Of a stretch of 6,099 nt of DNA, positions 1 to 5,728 are shown piece after piece. The notes beneath the pieces are model-generated. The model saw only the letters and a list, made by a program, of their open reading frames with translations. It searched no databases and was not told the DNA's origin. The DNA is from Alterinioella sp963975135 (GTDB lineage Bacteria; Pseudomonadota; Alphaproteobacteria; Rhodobacterales; Rhodobacteraceae), in NCBI GenBank assembly GCA_963975135.1, contig CAXBGQ010000196.1:1-6099 (forward strand), read 5' to 3'. Made by a program: the position numbers and the translations under genes. Each line of letters begins with the position of its first letter. The first letter of the stretch is position 1.

Positions 1-19
1 GGTGCCCAGTGATGCAGGA

Positions 20-451
20 TTAATCTGTCCTGACCCTAATCCCACACATCTCCATCTGCCAGTTCGCTAAGGCTGGTATGGCTGATCTTCCAGCCGCCCC
101 GGGTTGGCGGCAGAGCGCATTCAGGCTCGCCCCGAACACGCGTGTTGGGCCGTCCTCGGCGGGGATGTCGGCGGCATATCTCACCAGACAGATCGCCAGC
201 GCCGCATCGATCCGAAGATCTGCGATCTGCATGACCTTGTTGGTCTCTCCTTCTTCGAACCACTCCAGATGCGCCCCCGCGATCGCCTTTTGCCCGCGGA
301 CCGGCGGCCCCCAGGGCGACAGAATGCACGCATCCTCGGTATAGAGCGCAACGCAGCCGGCCGCATCGCGCGCCTCATAGGCATCGAGATACTGCGCAAT
401 CAGCGCGTGGATCTGATCGCGATCCTCGGTCATGCCCGATCGGTGGGTCAT
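20..451 (-). CDS. NTF2-like (SnoaL/DUF4440-type) protein, apparently frameshifted near its C-terminus
   Basis: A small cone-shaped alpha+beta fold protein of the NTF2-like superfamily; no substrate can be assigned. The family pattern is visible: an N-terminal helix with DQIHALIAQYLDAYEARD, then the CVALYTEDACILSPWGPPVRG strand/turn region in two parts, then GASLNALCRQP. The frame as written then gives an atypical tail and stops at 20. The next frame encodes the expected ending GGWKISHTSLSE...DVWD and stops at 36-38. Restoring one base in the CCCC run at 97-100 joins the two as QPGGGWKISHT and gives about 132 residues from the Met at 433, a normal family length. So the gene has lost one base, or the sequence has an error there. 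The start is uncertain: ATG at 451 overlaps the stop of a 34-codon ORF (ATGA), while ATG at 433 fits the family N-terminus better; neither has a strong Shine-Dalgarno. It is divergent from allE. Family call fairly sure, function unknown. Confidence 0.7.
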   Translation of the reverse strand: MTHRSGMTEDRDQIHALIAQYLDAYEARDAAGCVALYTEDACILSPWGPPVRGQKAIAGAHLEWFEEGETNKVMQIADLRIDAALAICLVRYAADIPAEDGPTRVFGASLNALCRQPGAAGRSAIPALANWQMEMCGIRVRTD

Positions 452-552
452 GTGATGCCGCAACCCGTCACCACGCGGGCGTCCGCCTCGATCTGTCGTT
501 TCAGGATCGCGCGCGGTGCGCTCAGTTTTCCGATTTTCAGAACTGCCCCCAT
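448..552 (-). CDS. Possible 34-aa leader peptide or gene remnant upstream of the NTF2-like gene
   Basis: A short ORF starts at ATG 552-550 and ends at TGA 450-448. The peptide begins MGAVLKIGKLSAPRAILKRQ and continues through IEADARVV to TGCGIT. The sequence just upstream reads GGAAGGAAAGCAC before the ATG, a good Shine-Dalgarno at usable distance and much better than anything before the NTF2-like starts. Its TGA overlaps the ATG at 451 as ATGA, the classic arrangement for translational coupling. It lies in a third frame relative to both parts of the NTF2-like gene. The peptide is basic and mildly amphipathic, and I recognise no family. It could be a real small protein, a coupled leader, or the start of a decayed gene; at this length in GC-rich DNA, chance is also possible. 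Confidence 0.35.
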   Translation of the reverse strand: MGAVLKIGKLSAPRAILKRQIEADARVVTGCGIT

Positions 553-767
553 GTGCTTTCCTTCCCGGGATGGCCGTGGCGATTATGCGGTCCCGATGGG
601 CCATCCTGTCCCTCTGCGGGCATTGGCGTCAATCGCGAGCTGTGGCACCTGCGGACTTGATTGACCGCTCGCGGTGCTGCGGGCTTGCGGCGCTGCTTCT
701 GAGATCGCGCGTTCGATTATCAAGATAGACAAGGCAATCCTTCATGGTTTTCAGGCCCCGTTTGCTA

Positions 768-796
768 TTGGAAAACAGCCGCTTGGGCTATTTTAT
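768..796 (+). promoter_or_regulatory. Candidate sigma70 promoter of allE
   Basis: TTGGAA (768-773) and TTTTAT (791-796) are separated by exactly 17 bases, each matching the sigma70 consensus at four of six positions. The -10 is followed by about 33 bases to the allE start, leaving room for a short leader. Perfect 7-base inverted arms AGGCCCC (753-759) and GGGGCCT (798-804) enclose the element. Pattern match only. Confidence 0.35.
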
Positions 797-815
797 AGGG
801 GCCTGTGCTCTACTT

Positions 816-820
816 GAGGA
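816..820 (+). promoter_or_regulatory. Ribosome binding site of allE
   Basis: GAGGA lies 9 bases before the ATG at 830 and decides the start. The conserved N-terminal segment of the enzyme follows directly, so no upstream start is needed. Confidence 0.6.
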
Positions 821-829
821 AATCATTCC

Positions 830-1648
830 ATGCCACGGCGTCAGTATCAGGGTCCACCGGGCGGTTTACCGCCGCAAACGCAGCTCCTGACCGATCGTGC
901 GGTGTTTACAGATGCCTATGCCGTTATCCCGCGCGGCTGCATGACCGATATCGTGACCTCGATGCTGCCCTTCTGGGAGAAATCGCGCTTTTGGGTCATC
1001 GCGCGGCCTCTGTCGGGCTTTGCAGAGACGTTTTCGCAATATATCGGCGAGGTGGCCCCCGGCGGCGGCTCCGACCGGCCCGAAACCGATGCGGCTGCGC
1101 AATCGGGTATCTTTGTAATGCAGGGCGGTCTGACCATCACAATCGACGGCACGGCACATCAGGTCGCGCCGGGCGGTTTTGTCTATATCCCGGCCGGCAT
1201 GGATTGGACGCTGCGCAATTCCGGTGATGAAACCGCGCAATTCAACTGGATCCGCAAGAAATATCAGCCGGTTGACGGGCTCGGCGCGCCCGCGCCCTTT
1301 GTGGTGAACGAAGCCGACATCACGCCGCATGAGATGGTTGATACCAACGGGGCCTGGGCCACAACGCGGTTCATGGATCACGACGACACTCGCCATGACA
1401 TGCATATCACCATCGTCACCCTGCAACCCGGCGCGGTCATCCCCTTTGCCGAAACCCATGTAATGGAACACGGGCTCTATGTGCTGGAAGGCAAGGCGGT
1501 CTATCACCTCAATCAGGATTGGGTCGAGGTTGAGGCCGGAGATTTCATGTGGCTGCGCGCGTTTTGTCCGCAGGCCTGCTATGCTGGCGGGCCGGGGCCG
1601 TTTCGCTATCTTCTCTATAAGGATGTGAACCGGCATATGCCGTTCTGA
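830..1648 (+). CDS. allE: (S)-ureidoglycine aminohydrolase (bicupin)
   Basis: Converts (S)-ureidoglycine to (S)-ureidoglycolate with release of ammonia, the step after allantoate amidohydrolase in the ureide pathway; cytosolic in bacteria. The 272 residues compare with about 261 in E. coli AllE. Two cupin barrels are visible. The N-terminal one is around residues 65-140 (GGSDRPE, VMQGGLTITIDG, GGFVYIPAG) and lacks a full metal-binding set. The C-terminal one is around 195-265. Its metal ligands match those known for plant UGlyAH (Glu, His, His, Gln): E208 and H210 in ETHVMEH, H214, and Q248 in CPQACYAGG. The C-terminal RYLLYKDVNRH segment carries the conserved Tyr/Lys pair near the active site. 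It stands alone on the plus strand, convergent with the permease operon, and supplies the substrate of AllA encoded there. No truncation or missing ligand. Very confident. Confidence 0.95.
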   Translation: MPRRQYQGPPGGLPPQTQLLTDRAVFTDAYAVIPRGCMTDIVTSMLPFWEKSRFWVIARPLSGFAETFSQYIGEVAPGGGSDRPETDAAAQSGIFVMQGGLTITIDGTAHQVAPGGFVYIPAGMDWTLRNSGDETAQFNWIRKKYQPVDGLGAPAPFVVNEADITPHEMVDTNGAWATTRFMDHDDTRHDMHITIVTLQPGAVIPFAETHVMEHGLYVLEGKAVYHLNQDWVEVEAGDFMWLRAFCPQACYAGGPGPFRYLLYKDVNRHMPF

Positions 1649-1675
1649 TCCAGCGCGAAAAATCCAAAAAATATC

Positions 1676-1690
1676 CGCGGGGCACCCGCG
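1676..1690 (-). terminator. Hairpin with downstream U-tract, second terminator of the leftward operon
   Basis: CGCGGG (1676-1681) pairs with CCCGCG (1685-1690) around a 3-base loop. Read leftward, the hairpin is followed after a few bases by a run of six T (1671-1666 on the minus strand) and another T-rich stretch just before the end of allE. This suits rho-independent termination of minus-strand transcripts that pass the larger hairpin at 1700-1731. The U-tract is not immediately adjacent to the stem, so confidence is moderate. Confidence 0.4.
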
Positions 1691-1697
1691 ACCAAGG

Positions 1698-1731
1698 AAA
1701 AGCCCCCGCCGGCAGATGCAGGCGGGGGCTT
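1698..1731 (-). terminator. Strong rho-independent terminator, probably bidirectional
   Basis: AAGCCCCCGCC (1700-1710) pairs perfectly with GGCGGGGGCTT (1721-1731): an 11-bp GC-rich stem with a 10-base loop. Leftward it ends in TTTT (1701-1698), the normal polarity for the permease operon that ends at 1783. In the allE direction the stem is followed only by T-poor ATGATGTCTTA, so it may stop rightward transcription less efficiently. It sits between two convergent genes. Confidence 0.8.
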
Positions 1732-1782
1732 ATGATGTCTTACGGGGCGGCGGTGCTTGCGCATCGCCGCCCGTCTTTCGCA

Positions 1783-3210
1783 TCAATCGTGCGGCAGCGA
1801 TCCTGCGCCATGGCCTGCCATCCCACCGGATACTTCCTCGGTCGCCTCACCGGACAGTTCTTCAGGCAAGATCAGGTTCAGCACAATGGCGATCAACGCT
1901 GCTGGCAGCAGACCGCTGGTCAGCAGGATACGCGCGGTGTCGGGCAGATGCTGCACGGCACCGGGTTCCAGTTGCAGGCCCAGACCGATCGACAGCGAGA
2001 TCGCAAAGATCACCATGTTGCGCCGGTTCCAATCGACATCGGACAGCATCGAGATGCCCGCCGCCACGACCATGCCGAACATCACGATCACGCCGCCGCC
2101 CAGAACCTCGATGGGAATGGTGCGGATGACGCCGCCCACTTTGGGGATCAGCCCGGCGACAATCAGGAAGATCGCGCCAAAGGTCACCACATGGCGGCTC
2201 ATCACGCCGGTCATGGCAATCAGGCCGACATTCTGGCTGAACGAGGTGTTGGGGAAGCCGCCGAAGATACCGGCAATCGCGGTGCCGAAACCGTCGGCAT
2301 ATGTCGCGCCCTGGATCTCTTCCTCGGTCGCTTCCCGGCCCGCGCCGCCCTTGGTGATGCCCGAGACGTCGCCCACGGTCTCAATCGCCGAGATGAAGGC
2401 CATCAGGCAGAACCCGATGATGGCCGCCGCCGAAAAGGCAAAACCGTATTTGAAGGGCTGCGGCAAAGCGAAAGCCGCGGACCGTTCCCAGGATCCGGTG
2501 ATTGCGTCTACCGACAGCATGCCGACCGCAATCGCGTAGACATAGCCCACCAGAATGCCAATCAGAACCGCCGAGATCGACAGCATCCCCCTGGTAAAGA
2601 ATTTCAGGCCGAGCGTGACAAGGATCACGATCAAGGCCGCGGACCAGTTCAGCAGGCTGCCATAGTCCTCGGTCCCGATAGCCGGAACGCCACCAGCGGC
2701 ATATTGGATGCCGACCTTGACCAGCGCCAGACCGATCATCATCACAACAAGACCCGTGACCAAAGGCGGCAAGGCAAAGCGGACTTTGCCGATGAAGGTG
2801 CCAAGAAGGGCATGGAACAGGCCACCGACGATTACACCGGTGAAAAGTGCGGCCAGTGCGTCGACGCCTTGGCCCGCGACCAGCGGGATCATGATCGGCA
2901 GGAAGGCAAAGCTGGTGCCCTGAACGATCGGCAAAGCGGCCCCGACCGGGCCGATGGTGATGGTCTGCAACAGCGTCGCGACACCGGCAAACAGCATCGA
3001 CATCTGGATCAGATAGAGAAGCTCGGGAAAATCGGGCGAGTTCGACCCAAAGCCAAAGCCCGCCGCGCCCGCCACGATAATCGCGGGCGTCACGTTCGAG
3101 ACAAACATGGCCAGCACATGCTGAATCCCCAGAGGGATCGCCTTGTGCAGGGCCGGTGTATAATTCGGATCGCGCAGCTGTTCTGCGGTCCCGACGGAGT
3201 TGTCAGCCAT
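1783..3210 (-). CDS. NCS2-family nucleobase:cation symporter, probable urate/xanthine permease
   Basis: Inner-membrane importer of the nucleobase-ascorbate transporter family (NCS2), about 475 residues, the usual bacterial length, with hydrophobic segments along most of its length consistent with the 14-helix fold. Family landmarks are intact: Q30-H31 in GIQHVLAMF, the helix-3 segment VQGTSFAFLP (96-105), E277 and D281 in ETVGDVSGIT, and the signature QNVGLIAMTG (326-335) with Q326, N327, G329 and T334. In characterised members the helix-8 Glu/Asp and the Gln-Asn pair bind the purine. The last 25 or so residues are a hydrophilic Gly/Glu/His-rich tail, probably cytoplasmic. ATG at 3210 is preceded by GAAGGAAGA, a good ribosome binding site. 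It is the last gene of the operon, 63 bases after allA with no terminator between. The context favours urate, xanthine or allantoin precursors over uracil; exact specificity cannot be read. Confidence 0.92.
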   Translation of the reverse strand: MADNSVGTAEQLRDPNYTPALHKAIPLGIQHVLAMFVSNVTPAIIVAGAAGFGFGSNSPDFPELLYLIQMSMLFAGVATLLQTITIGPVGAALPIVQGTSFAFLPIMIPLVAGQGVDALAALFTGVIVGGLFHALLGTFIGKVRFALPPLVTGLVVMMIGLALVKVGIQYAAGGVPAIGTEDYGSLLNWSAALIVILVTLGLKFFTRGMLSISAVLIGILVGYVYAIAVGMLSVDAITGSWERSAAFALPQPFKYGFAFSAAAIIGFCLMAFISAIETVGDVSGITKGGAGREATEEEIQGATYADGFGTAIAGIFGGFPNTSFSQNVGLIAMTGVMSRHVVTFGAIFLIVAGLIPKVGGVIRTIPIEVLGGGVIVMFGMVVAAGISMLSDVDWNRRNMVIFAISLSIGLGLQLEPGAVQHLPDTARILLTSGLLPAALIAIVLNLILPEELSGEATEEVSGGMAGHGAGSLPHD

Positions 3211-3273
3211 TTTTCTGTCTTCCTTCGTTCTGGTTCAGTCCTTGTTATTGCTCCGCTCTTGATGGCGGGTCTT

Positions 3274-3765
3274 TCATTCCATTGAGCCAACCTTGAGCGG
3301 GTCGGCAAACCAATGTTCTTCTAGATTCTCTCCGGCACCGATCCGGTCGATGACGGCATATTGGCCGGGTGCGCCGATGGGCCAGAGCACGCCATGCCAG
3401 ATATTGCGGTGCAGGTTGATGGATTGGCCTGGGCCGGTCACAAAGGCGCGCGGGTTCACCGGTTTGCCGCCCGCGTCCTCGGCCACCAGCACCAGAAACG
3501 GCGTGCCGCTGATCGGGATGAAGGCCTGGCTGCCGGCGGGATGGCGTTCGACCATCTCGACCGTGCAGGGCAGGGTCCGCGCCTTGGCGTCAAAGAGGCT
3601 TAGCCCCGCGCGGCCATCGGAAAAATCCAGCCGGGCCAGATCGTGATGACGTCCGCACATGCCCTGGTTGATGATCTTGTCCGGCGCTTCGCGCAGCTCG
3701 ATCACATCGCCGAACGGCGCGAAATCATCGGCATTCAGCGGGATGGGGATCAGGGGCGCGGGCAT
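3274..3765 (-). CDS. allA: Ureidoglycolate lyase
   Basis: Splits (S)-ureidoglycolate into glyoxylate and urea, the last step of the ureide pathway; a small cytosolic cupin-like homodimer. At 163 residues it matches E. coli AllA (about 160). Characteristic blocks are complete: the N-terminal FAPFGDVIE (15-23), ERHPAGSQAFIP (73-84), HRNIWHGVL (119-127), and VIDRIGAGENLEEHWF near the C-terminus. The start ATG overlaps the TGA of the upstream fusion gene by one base (TGATG), and no Shine-Dalgarno is evident before it, so it is probably translated by coupling to the puuE-uraD ribosomes. Its substrate is made by AllE, encoded separately at 830. Glyoxylate would feed central metabolism, and the urea suggests a urease elsewhere. 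Very confident. Confidence 0.94.
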   Translation of the reverse strand: MPAPLIPIPLNADDFAPFGDVIELREAPDKIINQGMCGRHHDLARLDFSDGRAGLSLFDAKARTLPCTVEMVERHPAGSQAFIPISGTPFLVLVAEDAGGKPVNPRAFVTGPGQSINLHRNIWHGVLWPIGAPGQYAVIDRIGAGENLEEHWFADPLKVGSME

Positions 3766-5180
3766 CAGGGCAACAGATCTTGTAGACGAAATTCAGCGAT
3801 GCGTTCGACCTGACGGCAGGCCTCGGCAAATTCGGTATCAGAGTCGTTGTCGATACGGCGTGCGAGGGCTGCCATGATCGAGGCCTTGTCATGGTCGCGC
3901 ACCGCGATGATGAAAGGAAATCCGTGCCTGGCGACATATTGCGCGTTTTGCTGCGTCAGCGTTTCGCGTTCAGCATCGGTCAGCATATCCAGCCCGGCCC
4001 CGGCCTGTTCTGCCGTCGATTCCGCCGTCAGCCGCCCGGCCTGCGCCAGTTTGCCGGCCAGATCGGGATGCGCCGTCAGCACGCCAAGCCGTTCCTCACG
4101 GGTCGCGCTGCGAAACATCCGGGCCAAGGCGTTGTGCAGGCCGATGGCACTGTCATGCGCGGGGCCAAGCTCCAGCGCAAAGGCGCGTTCGGCGATCCAG
4201 GGCGAATGCTCGAAGATACTTCCGTATTTCGCTACGAAGGTGTCGCGATCCATTTCCGAAGGGCGGTCGAAATGCACCGGTGGATGGGTCCGCGCCCAGT
4301 GCTCTGCGATGTCGATGCGCCGGGCAAACCAGACATCCGATTTCGATTGCGCATAATCCAGGAACCGTCGCAGCGCCATCACCCGGCCGGGACGACCAAT
4401 CAGACGGCAATGCAGCCCGATCGATAACATTTTTGGGGCACCCGCAGCGCCCTCGGCATAGAGCGCATCGAAACTGTCTTTCAGATAGGTGAAAAACTGG
4501 TCACCCGAATTGAACCCCTGCGGCGTTGCAAAGCGCATGTCGTTGCAATCGAGCGTATAGGGCACGATCAACTGATCGCGCCCATCGAAATTCACCCAAT
4601 AGGGCAGATCATCGGCATAGGAATCGGCGACATAGGCAAACCCGCCCTCTTCGGCGGCCAGACGCACGGTGTTGTCGGAACAGCGCCCGGTATACCAGCC
4701 GCGCGGGCGGGTGCCGGTCACTTGCGCATGCAGGCGGATGGCCTCGGCCATATCGGCGGCCTCATCCTCAGCGCTGGCATCCTTGTATTCGATCCATTTC
4801 AGCCCGTGGCTGGCAATCTCCCACCCGGCATCCTGCATGGCGCGGGTCTGTTCAGGGCTGCGCGCCAGTGCAGTGGCAACGCCGTAAACCGTAAGCGGGA
4901 TGTTCTTTTCCGTGAACAGGCGATGCAGACGCCAGAACCCGGCCCGCGCGCCATATTCATAGATCGATTCCATGTTCCAGTGGCGCTGACCCGGCCATGC
5001 GGCGGCACCGACAATTTCAGACAGAAACGCCTCGGACGCAGCGTCGCCATGAAGAACGCAGTTTTCACCACCTTCTTCATAGTTCAGCACGATCTGAACT
5101 GCTATATTCGCCCCGTTCGGCCATACCGGACCTGGCGGCGTGGGCCCGTGCCCGCGCATGTCTCTGGGATATCTACTCAC
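3765..5180 (-). CDS. puuE-uraD: Bifunctional allantoinase (PuuE) / OHCU decarboxylase (UraD) fusion
   Basis: A 471-residue two-domain enzyme. Residues 1-305 are a PuuE allantoinase, a polysaccharide-deacetylase-like protein that hydrolyses (S)-allantoin to allantoate. Landmarks are RYPRDMRGHG at the N-terminus, NYEEGGEN (33-40) where true deacetylases carry the metal-binding T/S-F-D-D-G motif, WNMESIYEYG, HGLKWI (125-130), GWYTGR, DSYADDLPYW and H257. The family is known to be metal-independent. Residues 308-471 are OHCU decarboxylase, making (S)-allantoin from OHCU: HPDLAGK (371-377), STAEQAGAGL, HGFPFIIAVR (419-428) and the C-terminal EFAEACRQVERIAEFRL. H371, S388, E391 and R465 keep the same spacing as the catalytic His67, Ser84, Glu87 and Arg161 that I recall from the fish enzyme. 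Thus both halves look active. The start is GTG at 5180, supported by AGGAG eight bases upstream and the conserved RYPRDM N-terminus. First gene of the operon, divergent from uraH. Confidence 0.95.
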   Translation of the reverse strand: MSRYPRDMRGHGPTPPGPVWPNGANIAVQIVLNYEEGGENCVLHGDAASEAFLSEIVGAAAWPGQRHWNMESIYEYGARAGFWRLHRLFTEKNIPLTVYGVATALARSPEQTRAMQDAGWEIASHGLKWIEYKDASAEDEAADMAEAIRLHAQVTGTRPRGWYTGRCSDNTVRLAAEEGGFAYVADSYADDLPYWVNFDGRDQLIVPYTLDCNDMRFATPQGFNSGDQFFTYLKDSFDALYAEGAAGAPKMLSIGLHCRLIGRPGRVMALRRFLDYAQSKSDVWFARRIDIAEHWARTHPPVHFDRPSEMDRDTFVAKYGSIFEHSPWIAERAFALELGPAHDSAIGLHNALARMFRSATREERLGVLTAHPDLAGKLAQAGRLTAESTAEQAGAGLDMLTDAERETLTQQNAQYVARHGFPFIIAVRDHDKASIMAALARRIDNDSDTEFAEACRQVERIAEFRLQDLLP

Positions 5181-5188
5181 GTGTCACG

Positions 5189-5193
5189 CTCCT
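5189..5193 (-). promoter_or_regulatory. Ribosome binding site deciding the GTG start of puuE-uraD
   Basis: On the minus strand AGGAG lies 8 bases before the GTG at 5180. It supports the GTG rather than the in-frame ATG at codon 8, which would remove the conserved RYPRD segment. Confidence 0.65.
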
Positions 5194-5219
5194 GTTCGTG
5201 GTTCCGACCATAGAACAAT

Positions 5220-5247
5220 AAAATCTTTTTGACTTATCGGAGATTTT
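5220..5247. promoter_or_regulatory. Candidate operator, AAAATCT-N14-AGATTTT inverted repeat
   Basis: Perfect 7-base arms AAAATCT (5220-5226) and AGATTTT (5241-5247) have centres 21 bases apart, two turns of the helix, so a dimer could contact both on one face. The site encloses the candidate uraH -35 (5229-5234). A related half-site, AAATCTTTT, recurs at 5308-5316. The binding protein is unknown; the nearby LysR protein is a candidate, although the arms are not a textbook T-N11-A LysR box. Confidence 0.4.
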
Positions 5248-5319
5248 TGAAACTGCTGTAGCAGGGAAGGACGTGCGGACGCGCCGATCTGCCGTCATAA
5301 AGGTGCGAAATCTTTTACT

Positions 5320-5324
5320 GGAGG
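5320..5324 (+). promoter_or_regulatory. Ribosome binding site of uraH
   Basis: GGAGG lies 5 bases before the ATG at 5330 and decides the start. The in-frame codons further upstream (from 5273) encode an unconserved basic stretch with no site of this quality. Confidence 0.75.
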
Positions 5325-5329
5325 TCCCT

Positions 5330-5686
5330 ATGGCCGGATATCTGACAACCCATGTTCTGGACACCGCGACCGGCCTGCCTGCGGCGGGGATGCGGATTGT
5401 TCTATCGCGGGTGGCGGGCGACGTCCGTGAAACCATTGTCGAGATGCAGACCAATGCCGACGGGCGCACCGACAGCCCGATCCTGCCGCAGGAAAGCTTC
5501 CAGACCGGCGAATATGAGCTGATGTTCCACGCGGGCGACTATCTGCGCCGCACCGGGCAGGCGGGGGATGACCCGTTGTTTCTGGATCTGATCCCGATCC
5601 GCTTTGGCATGTGCGATCCGGCGGCGCATTACCATGTGCCGCTGCTGCTGTCGCCCTATAGTTTCAGCACCTATCGCGGCAGTTGA
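5330..5686 (+). CDS. uraH: 5-hydroxyisourate hydrolase (transthyretin-related protein)
   Basis: Hydrolyses 5-hydroxyisourate, the product of urate oxidation, to OHCU, the substrate of the UraD domain encoded divergently. The 118-residue protein is a standard single-domain, cytosolic transthyretin-like enzyme, normally a homotetramer, with no signal peptide. Both family signatures are complete: the N-terminal LTTHVLDTATGLPAAG (5-20) and the C-terminal HYHVPLLLSPYSFSTYRGS, ending in the YRGS tetrapeptide that marks the hydrolase and separates it from transthyretin. Expected active-site residues are present: H8, R46 (in DGRTDSPIL), H102 and the terminal S118. It is convergent with the LysR gene, only 42 bases from that gene's stop. 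Very confident. Confidence 0.96.
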   Translation: MAGYLTTHVLDTATGLPAAGMRIVLSRVAGDVRETIVEMQTNADGRTDSPILPQESFQTGEYELMFHAGDYLRRTGQAGDDPLFLDLIPIRFGMCDPAAHYHVPLLLSPYSFSTYRGS

Positions 5687-5728
5687 GCCGGGGCGGAATT
5701 CTTTTAGAAGAAATATCGGACCTTGCGG

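Larger units (their letters stand above)
553..829. promoter_or_regulatory. Divergent intergenic region between the NTF2-like gene and allE
   Basis: I see no convincing protein-coding gene here; short ORFs on either strand lack ribosome binding sites and family similarity. The right half is markedly more AT-rich than the surrounding genes, as expected for promoters. It should hold the allE promoter and the promoter for the leftward NTF2-like transcript. For the leftward direction a GATAAT-like -10 can be read around 713-718, but no good -35 is paired with it. Confidence 0.5.
5181..5329. promoter_or_regulatory. Divergent promoter region of puuE-uraD-allA-permease and uraH
   Basis: An AT-rich core (about 5211-5252) stands out from GC-rich flanks and lies between two divergent genes of one pathway. 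TTGACT (5229-5234) is a good -35 for uraH, though the -10 about 17 bases on is weak, suggesting that an activator is needed. Leftward -10-like elements are present, but no pair is convincing. A small palindrome CTGCT-GT-AGCAG lies at 5253-5264. One region therefore probably co-regulates four genes. Confidence 0.6.

Noticed and set aside
1..35. Possible end of another gene at the left edge
   Set aside because: Too short to judge; a plus-strand frame reaches TGA at 10-12, but nothing supports it as coding.
95..103. Programmed -1 ribosomal frameshift at the CCCCGGG run
   Set aside because: The zero-frame codons CCC GGG GCG do not form an X XXY YYZ heptamer, and re-pairing after a -1 slip would be poor. 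A lost base is the simpler explanation.
104..664. A 186-codon plus-strand open frame across the NTF2-like gene
   Set aside because: Its translation is Arg/Ala/Pro-rich with no recognisable motif, while the opposite strand shows clear NTF2-like family patterns in the same stretch.
604..829. Short ORFs upstream of allE, including one of 37 codons on the minus strand
   Set aside because: No ribosome binding sites, no family resemblance and no coupling to a neighbour.
866..1636. A 256-codon open frame on the minus strand opposite allE
   Set aside because: No family resemblance and no ribosome binding site; the plus strand encodes an intact AllE with all metal ligands.
1732..3285. A 517-codon open frame on the plus strand opposite the permease
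   Set aside because: It is the antisense shadow of a complete NCS2 permease. Its translation is a low-complexity mix of Gln, His, Arg and Asp without hydrophobic cores or a known family, as expected from GC-rich antisense.
5699..5709. TTCT-TTT-AGAA hairpin between uraH and the LysR gene as a terminator
   Set aside because: Only four AT-rich pairs with a 3-base loop, too weak to terminate transcription. No convincing terminator is visible in this 42-base gap.
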